Positions 7,362-10,108 of a stretch of 10,108 nt of DNA are shown piece after piece. Source of the stretch: JAVWGW01 sp036651575. GTDB lineage: Bacteria; Actinomycetota; Coriobacteriia; Coriobacteriales; Eggerthellaceae. Position 1 is the stretch's first letter; each line of letters opens with the position of its first letter. The translations under genes were made by a program, and so were the position numbers. A model generated the notes under the pieces. The model saw only the letters and a program-made list of their open reading frames with translations. It had not been told where the DNA came from and made no database searches. The stretch is from contig JAVVXN010000050.1 in NCBI GenBank assembly GCA_036651575.1, forward strand, positions 1 through 10,108, read 5' to 3'.

Positions 7362-7367
7362 AGTATA
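7362..7367 (-). promoter_or_regulatory. Possible -10 box for the trkA-trkA-purB group
   Basis: On the minus strand TATACT (7367 to 7362) lies about 25 nt upstream of the ATG at 7336, placing a transcription start near 7356 with a leader of some 20 nt. The hexamer 17 nt further upstream (CGCGCT) does not resemble a -35 consensus, so support is limited to the -10 match and position. The rest of the 108-bp gap (7337-7444) holds no gene, and I see no strong terminator for the upstream gene in it. Confidence 0.35.
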
Positions 7368-7444
7368 GCGCAAGCGGGAATAAGAGCGCGGGACGCAGCC
7401 GAGTCCGGACAACAAATGCGAATGCAGCCACCGGGCGATGTTTG

Positions 7445-8173
7445 CTACAGGAAGCGGTACGAAACCACCCGAACGCCCCATTCATCCCACGTGGCAAAGC
7501 CGAACGCCTTCCACACACCCGCGGCAAGATCGAGCGTGCGCCCATACTTCTCAAACCCGCCCGTATCGGTAACCGTAGCGACAACGATCTTGTCGTCATA
7601 CACGATTTCAACAGCTGAACCAAGCAGGTGCGCCTGGGATTCGGGAACGGCAACGGTAACGCTTTGCGAAGTGAGGGTGACGCCGGAAGCGGTTGCGTCC
7701 CAACCTTGATTCGTATCGAGATCATAGGCCGAAGCAAGTCCTGACTTCCAGCCAAAACCCGTCGTATCAGGCGGGAGATGAGGGGCGGCGTGAGGCGGCG
7801 TGAGGGTGCCGATTTGGGCTGCTCGAGCAAGCGTTTCAGCGTTGCCTTCATCAACGGCAGCCAGCGCGACCACCGGATCAGGATCCTTCACCGCAATCGT
7901 GCGCGTCGTGGGATGTTTCAAGGCATCCGCCGATGAAGATTTATCGGAGATCGTTGTCTCGGAGACGATTTTCGAACTGGGGGTTTCACCACTTTGAATG
8001 GTTTGCGTGCTTTGATCCTGTCCAAGCCCGAGCGTATCGGTTGACATCGAACCAGAACCCTGAGCGGAACCGAGCGCGACGAAGGACGCAGCGCACACGA
8101 CCGCCATGATAATAATGGTTGCCTTAAGCACAACAAAGCGCGATGCCTTTTTCACGGTTCTTTTTAAAGCCAC
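7445..8173 (-). CDS. Membrane-anchored or secreted double-psi beta-barrel protein (RlpA/3D-like)
   Basis: This 242-aa protein is predicted to be exported. A basic N-terminus (MALKRTVKK) precedes a hydrophobic helix at about residues 13-36, which may be a signal peptide or a retained anchor. Residues 37-140 form a Ser/Thr/Asp/Pro-rich, probably unstructured spacer. Residues 145-242 look like a double-psi beta-barrel: ASAYD at 147-151, TASG at 161-164, a TVAVP strand at 172-176, VTDTGG with Asp203, and GRTLDLA with Asp215. These resemble RlpA (lytic transglycosylase) and 3D-domain barrels, where an aspartate is catalytic, so a role in cleaving or binding peptidoglycan is plausible but not shown. 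There is no lipobox and no SPOR domain. The GTG start has GGAGG 4 nt upstream. It follows its own probable promoter. Confidence 0.72.
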   Translation of the reverse strand: MALKRTVKKASRFVVLKATIIIMAVVCAASFVALGSAQGSGSMSTDTLGLGQDQSTQTIQSGETPSSKIVSETTISDKSSSADALKHPTTRTIAVKDPDPVVALAAVDEGNAETLARAAQIGTLTPPHAAPHLPPDTTGFGWKSGLASAYDLDTNQGWDATASGVTLTSQSVTVAVPESQAHLLGSAVEIVYDDKIVVATVTDTGGFEKYGRTLDLAAGVWKAFGFATWDEWGVRVVSYRFL

Positions 8174-8182
8174 GATACCTCC
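8171..8182 (-). promoter_or_regulatory. Translation start region GGAGGTATCGTG of the barrel protein
   Basis: On the minus strand GGAGG is followed by TATC and the GTG start. This supports the non-ATG start at 8173, since no ATG with a better site lies upstream. The same 12 bases occur at the start of the 310-aa PspC gene (9705-9694). Confidence 0.6.
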
Positions 8183-8280
8183 ACCGCACGCAGCGGCTGT
8201 CCTCTTTTAAGATATGCAGTTGAGTTTGATTTAAGTGGATGCACTGCAAAAAGCGTTGATATGTCTTCTGGTAAGGACGA

Positions 8281-8286
8281 ATTATA
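8281..8286 (-). promoter_or_regulatory. Consensus -10 box (TATAAT) upstream of the barrel-protein gene
   Basis: The minus strand reads TATAAT at 8286-8281 in the 154-bp gap between the small PspC gene and the barrel-protein gene. Transcription would begin near 8274, leaving a leader of about 100 nt. No good -35 is found at 16-18 bp (GGCCTT, TGGCCT or ATGGCC), and no extended -10 TG is present, so promoter activity is only probable. No known riboswitch pattern is recognisable in the leader. Confidence 0.4.
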
Positions 8287-8327
8287 ACGCGAAAGCCCGA
8301 AAAAGGCCATCATCGCCAGAAATACCC

Positions 8328-8759
8328 TTAGATACGAGGCATGAAAAGGGCGGCGAGCGCATACGCCAACAGGCAAAACCACGGCGAAGCAAAAAACAAG
8401 ATCACCATGACGACGCGCACGATCGTGACGTCGATGCCGATAAAATGCGCAAGGCCGCCACAGACTCCCGCAAAGCGTTTGTCGAGCGAACTGCGGCCCA
8501 ACGGAGGGTTGACGTGCCCCGAAAGCGTTCCCTCTAATTTTCCCGTTTTACCCGCCCAGAGCAGATAGGCACCCACGGCAACGAGGGCAATCGGCCAGGC
8601 ATAATCAAAGAAAATCTCGACGGTCTGGCGAAGCGACACCCACCAGGAATCACCAAAGCCCCTGATGGCCATGCGCCAAACGCCGAAGATAACGAAGCCA
8701 GACCCAACGACAATACCCAATTGGGCGCTTTTCGAATAGTGTGAGAATTTTCCCTTCAT
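8328..8759 (-). CDS. Small membrane protein with C-terminal PspC domain
   Basis: Using the ATG at 8759, this is a 143-aa membrane protein. Residues 12-30 and 50-70 are hydrophobic helices, and the second contains the W-P-x6-G pattern (WPIALVAVG) seen in LiaF/DUF5668-type membrane segments. Residues 91-143 form a PspC domain: SLDKRFAGVCGGLAHFIGID, then a hydrophobic helix ending in FMPRI. PspC domains occur in envelope-stress proteins, but no function is proven for this architecture. A reading frame open to an ATG at 8816 would give 162 aa, but that would overlap the upstream gene by 53 nt and mostly reads its 3' end out of frame. The start at 8759 leaves a 4-nt gap and is preferred, although its ribosome binding site (GGATGTGATG) is weak. 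Confidence 0.75.
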   Translation of the reverse strand: MKGKFSHYSKSAQLGIVVGSGFVIFGVWRMAIRGFGDSWWVSLRQTVEIFFDYAWPIALVAVGAYLLWAGKTGKLEGTLSGHVNPPLGRSSLDKRFAGVCGGLAHFIGIDVTIVRVVMVILFFASPWFCLLAYALAALFMPRI

Positions 8760-8763
8760 ATCA

Positions 8764-9696
8764 TCACATCCAGGGATTCGCGATAACAAAATGAGAAAAA
8801 GGAAACTGAACCGCAATATATTCCGTCAGCCCCGGCTCGGCAAACCAGATCAAACCAACGGCGCAAAAAGCCACAAAAACACTTCCTGCCAACAGGGTAA
8901 ACGCCGGTGACTTCAGGGCGGAAGCCAAGACAAAAAATCCGGTCATAATCATCAGAAGCGGCCACAGAGCATCAAGCATCGAATATATGCTGCCAAAACT
9001 CACTATCCCCAGTGAAATAAGCAAGGCCACAACGCCGCATGAAAACAAAATCAACCCCGCGGTAAACTGGGAAACGCGAGATTTCTTTTTGCCGGGAATC
9101 ACCATATAGGCGATGCCGACGATGATGGGCAACAAGGGCCAAAAACGCCAACCGGTCACACCCTCGACGGCGTTACCCAGCAGCGCGGCCAAACCGAAGA
9201 AGAGCAAAAAAAACCCAAACCACAACATGATGCGAGCCGAATCTCTTGAAGAAGCCTGTTCCGCCGGCCGCTCAACCACCGGTGCCGCGGGAGGCACGCA
9301 TGAAAAGGCAGCATAGTTTTGCGGAGGAACTGGCGGGATATGCCCCGTCCCGACCGAAACATTTTTCCCTGCATCGGAAAATCCCGAAACTCCCCCTTCG
9401 GAAAAAACCGAAGAACAGGGCTGTTGCGTGACGCACGGAGGAGCAACCACCCCATACGTTTCCGAGTGCACCGATTCTGGAGCGACATCAACCGGTGCAG
9501 GCTCCTGCGCTTCCTGGGGTAAAATAATCCACATCACAACGTAGAAAATTCCACCAAACCCGCTGGTAACAAGCGTCGCAACAACCATCACGATACGAAT
9601 CAAAACAGGGTCGATGGAAAAATAGTCAGAAAGACCCGCACAGACACCGCCGATCAGGCCATCGCGAGAACGATAGAGTGCTTTGTCGTTATACAC
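8764..9696 (-). CDS. Membrane protein with N-terminal PspC domain and LiaF-like membrane segments
   Basis: This 310-aa protein begins with a PspC domain (residues 6-60): LYRSRDGLIGGVCAGLSDYF, then a hydrophobic helix ending WIILP. A Pro/Ser/Val-rich linker (62-150) follows. The C-terminal half then has about five hydrophobic helices, at roughly 156-176, 185-200, 211-233, 243-260 and 266-286. Two of these carry the W-P-L-L pattern (FWPLLPIIVG and LWPLLMIMTG) typical of DUF5668/LiaF-type membrane segments. In Firmicutes and actinobacteria such proteins act in sensing cell-envelope stress, often beside a LiaSR-like two-component system, but none is in this window. The GTG start at 9696 has AGGAGG immediately upstream. 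It is 4 nt from the small PspC gene, so the two are very likely translated from one message and may form one complex. Confidence 0.85.
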   Translation of the reverse strand: MYNDKALYRSRDGLIGGVCAGLSDYFSIDPVLIRIVMVVATLVTSGFGGIFYVVMWIILPQEAQEPAPVDVAPESVHSETYGVVAPPCVTQQPCSSVFSEGGVSGFSDAGKNVSVGTGHIPPVPPQNYAAFSCVPPAAPVVERPAEQASSRDSARIMLWFGFFLLFFGLAALLGNAVEGVTGWRFWPLLPIIVGIAYMVIPGKKKSRVSQFTAGLILFSCGVVALLISLGIVSFGSIYSMLDALWPLLMIMTGFFVLASALKSPAFTLLAGSVFVAFCAVGLIWFAEPGLTEYIAVQFPFSHFVIANPWM

Positions 9697-9705
9697 GATA
9701 CCTCC
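9694..9705 (-). promoter_or_regulatory. Translation start region GGAGGTATCGTG of the 310-aa PspC gene
   Basis: The minus strand reads AGGAGG, then TATC and GTG, supporting a GTG start at 9696. The 12 bases ending in GTG are identical to those at the barrel-protein start (8182-8171). Confidence 0.6.
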
Positions 9706-9726
9706 TCGGTTGCAGCTGTCATAAAG

Positions 9727-9748
9727 CGACCGAGAATATCACCGGTCG
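9727..9748 (-). terminator. Weak stem-loop after the CorC-like gene
   Basis: On the minus strand CGACCG (9748-9743) can pair with CGGTCG (9732-9727) across a 10-nt loop, just after the CorC-like stop at 9753. The stem is only 6 bp and is followed by CTTTAT rather than a T-tract, so termination would be partial at best. Read-through into the PspC genes is possible. Confidence 0.3.
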
Positions 9749-9752
9749 TTGC

Positions 9753-10108
9753 CTAGCCGGAATCACTTTCGTGCTTCCGGCCCCTTTTGGTCTGCTCTTC
9801 AGGAACCTCCGGTTCGACGACCGGCTGTTCCAAGCGTTTGACCCGAATCACCGAAATACGGCGACGGCGCATGCTCTTAATGGTGAAGCGGTAACCTTTG
9901 ACCTCGCACATATCCCCCACCTGGGGGACGTAACTGATGGTGTCGAGCAGCCAGCCGGCAATAGTTTCGTAATCGTCAGATTCTTCAACCGGCCACCCAA
10001 AATCCGCCGCATCTTCACACGGCAGGCTTCCGTCTGCCAACCATTCATCCTCGGAAAGAGGGGTGACGTACTTGTCTTCGAGATCGGTTTCGTCAACGAT
10101 TTCACCCA
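9753..10108 (-). CDS. CorC/HlyC (CNNM-like) family transporter, C-terminal part, cut by window edge
   Basis: Only the last 118 codons are in the window. The frame is open to the edge at 10108, so the ATG at 10040 is internal rather than the start. The visible part begins with GEIVDETDLEDKY, the conserved segment that closes the CBS-domain region of HlyC/CorC-type proteins. The CorC_HlyC domain follows, with TIAGWLLDTISYVPQVGDMCEVKGYRFTI-like spacing (acidic stretch, then GWLL, then VGD, then YRFTI). The chain ends with the MRRRRISVIRVKRL strand and a charged tail. These proteins are membrane-bound, with an N-terminal CNNM/DUF21 domain expected outside the window, and are linked to magnesium or cobalt efflux. 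Substrate specificity cannot be told from this fragment. Confidence 0.85.
   Translation of the reverse strand, partial: GEIVDETDLEDKYVTPLSEDEWLADGSLPCEDAADFGWPVEESDDYETIAGWLLDTISYVPQVGDMCEVKGYRFTIKSMRRRRISVIRVKRLEQPVVEPEVPEEQTKRGRKHESDSG

Noticed and set aside
8760..8816. A longer N-terminus for the small PspC protein (start at 8816)
   Set aside because: The extra 19 residues read the end of the upstream gene in another frame, require a 53-nt overlap and have no good ribosome binding site.
9753..10040. A separate 95-aa protein starting at the ATG at 10040
   Set aside because: The frame stays open upstream to the window edge and encodes the conserved GEIVDETD segment, so this is the C-terminus of a larger CorC/HlyC-like protein.
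1..10108. CRISPR array, insertion sequence, prophage, toxin-antitoxin or defence system
   Set aside because: No regularly spaced repeats, transposase or integrase motifs, terminal inverted repeats or small toxin-like gene pairs were seen. The genes are housekeeping, respiratory and envelope functions.

Overview
The window looks like chromosomal DNA from an anaerobic actinobacterium, most plausibly class Coriobacteriia (Eggerthellaceae-like). The grounds are indirect: a Tat-exported molybdenum respiratory enzyme, moderately high GC content, GTG starts, and a split pair of single-RCK TrkA proteins as in actinobacterial CeoB/CeoC. No rRNA or other marker is present, so this placement is an inference.

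Left part (1-4531, plus strand): an AT-rich leader with A-tracts and a 10-bp palindrome is followed by a tight four-gene operon. It encodes a TorD/DmsD-type maturation chaperone, a molybdopterin oxidoreductase catalytic subunit with a Tat signal, a four-cluster ferredoxin-like subunit and an eight-helix NrfD/PsrC-type membrane anchor. Together they form a complete complex-iron-sulfur-molybdoenzyme (CISM) module of the polysulfide/thiosulfate/DMSO reductase type. Electrons would pass from membrane quinol through NrfD and the FeS subunit to the molybdenum site outside the cell membrane, or in the reverse direction. The chaperone would fold and load the catalytic subunit before Tat export. The substrate cannot be read from the sequence.

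Middle (4532-7336): a 13-bp perfect inverted repeat separates the operon from a convergent minus-strand group. That group is transcribed in the order TrkA-like protein, second TrkA-like protein, adenylosuccinate lyase (purB). The two TrkA-like proteins are single NAD-binding RCK units that probably pair to gate a potassium channel not encoded here.

Right part (7337-10108, minus strand): cell-envelope genes. In order of transcription they are the C-terminal end of a CorC/HlyC (CNNM-like) transporter cut by the window edge, a 310-aa membrane protein with an N-terminal PspC domain, a 143-aa membrane protein with a C-terminal PspC domain, and a membrane-anchored double-psi beta-barrel (RlpA/3D-like) protein behind its own probable promoter.

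No tRNA, rRNA, CRISPR array, insertion sequence or phage gene was seen. The window is mostly ordinary. The points most worth a second look are the unassigned CISM substrate, the mirror-image PspC pair and the anchored barrel protein.
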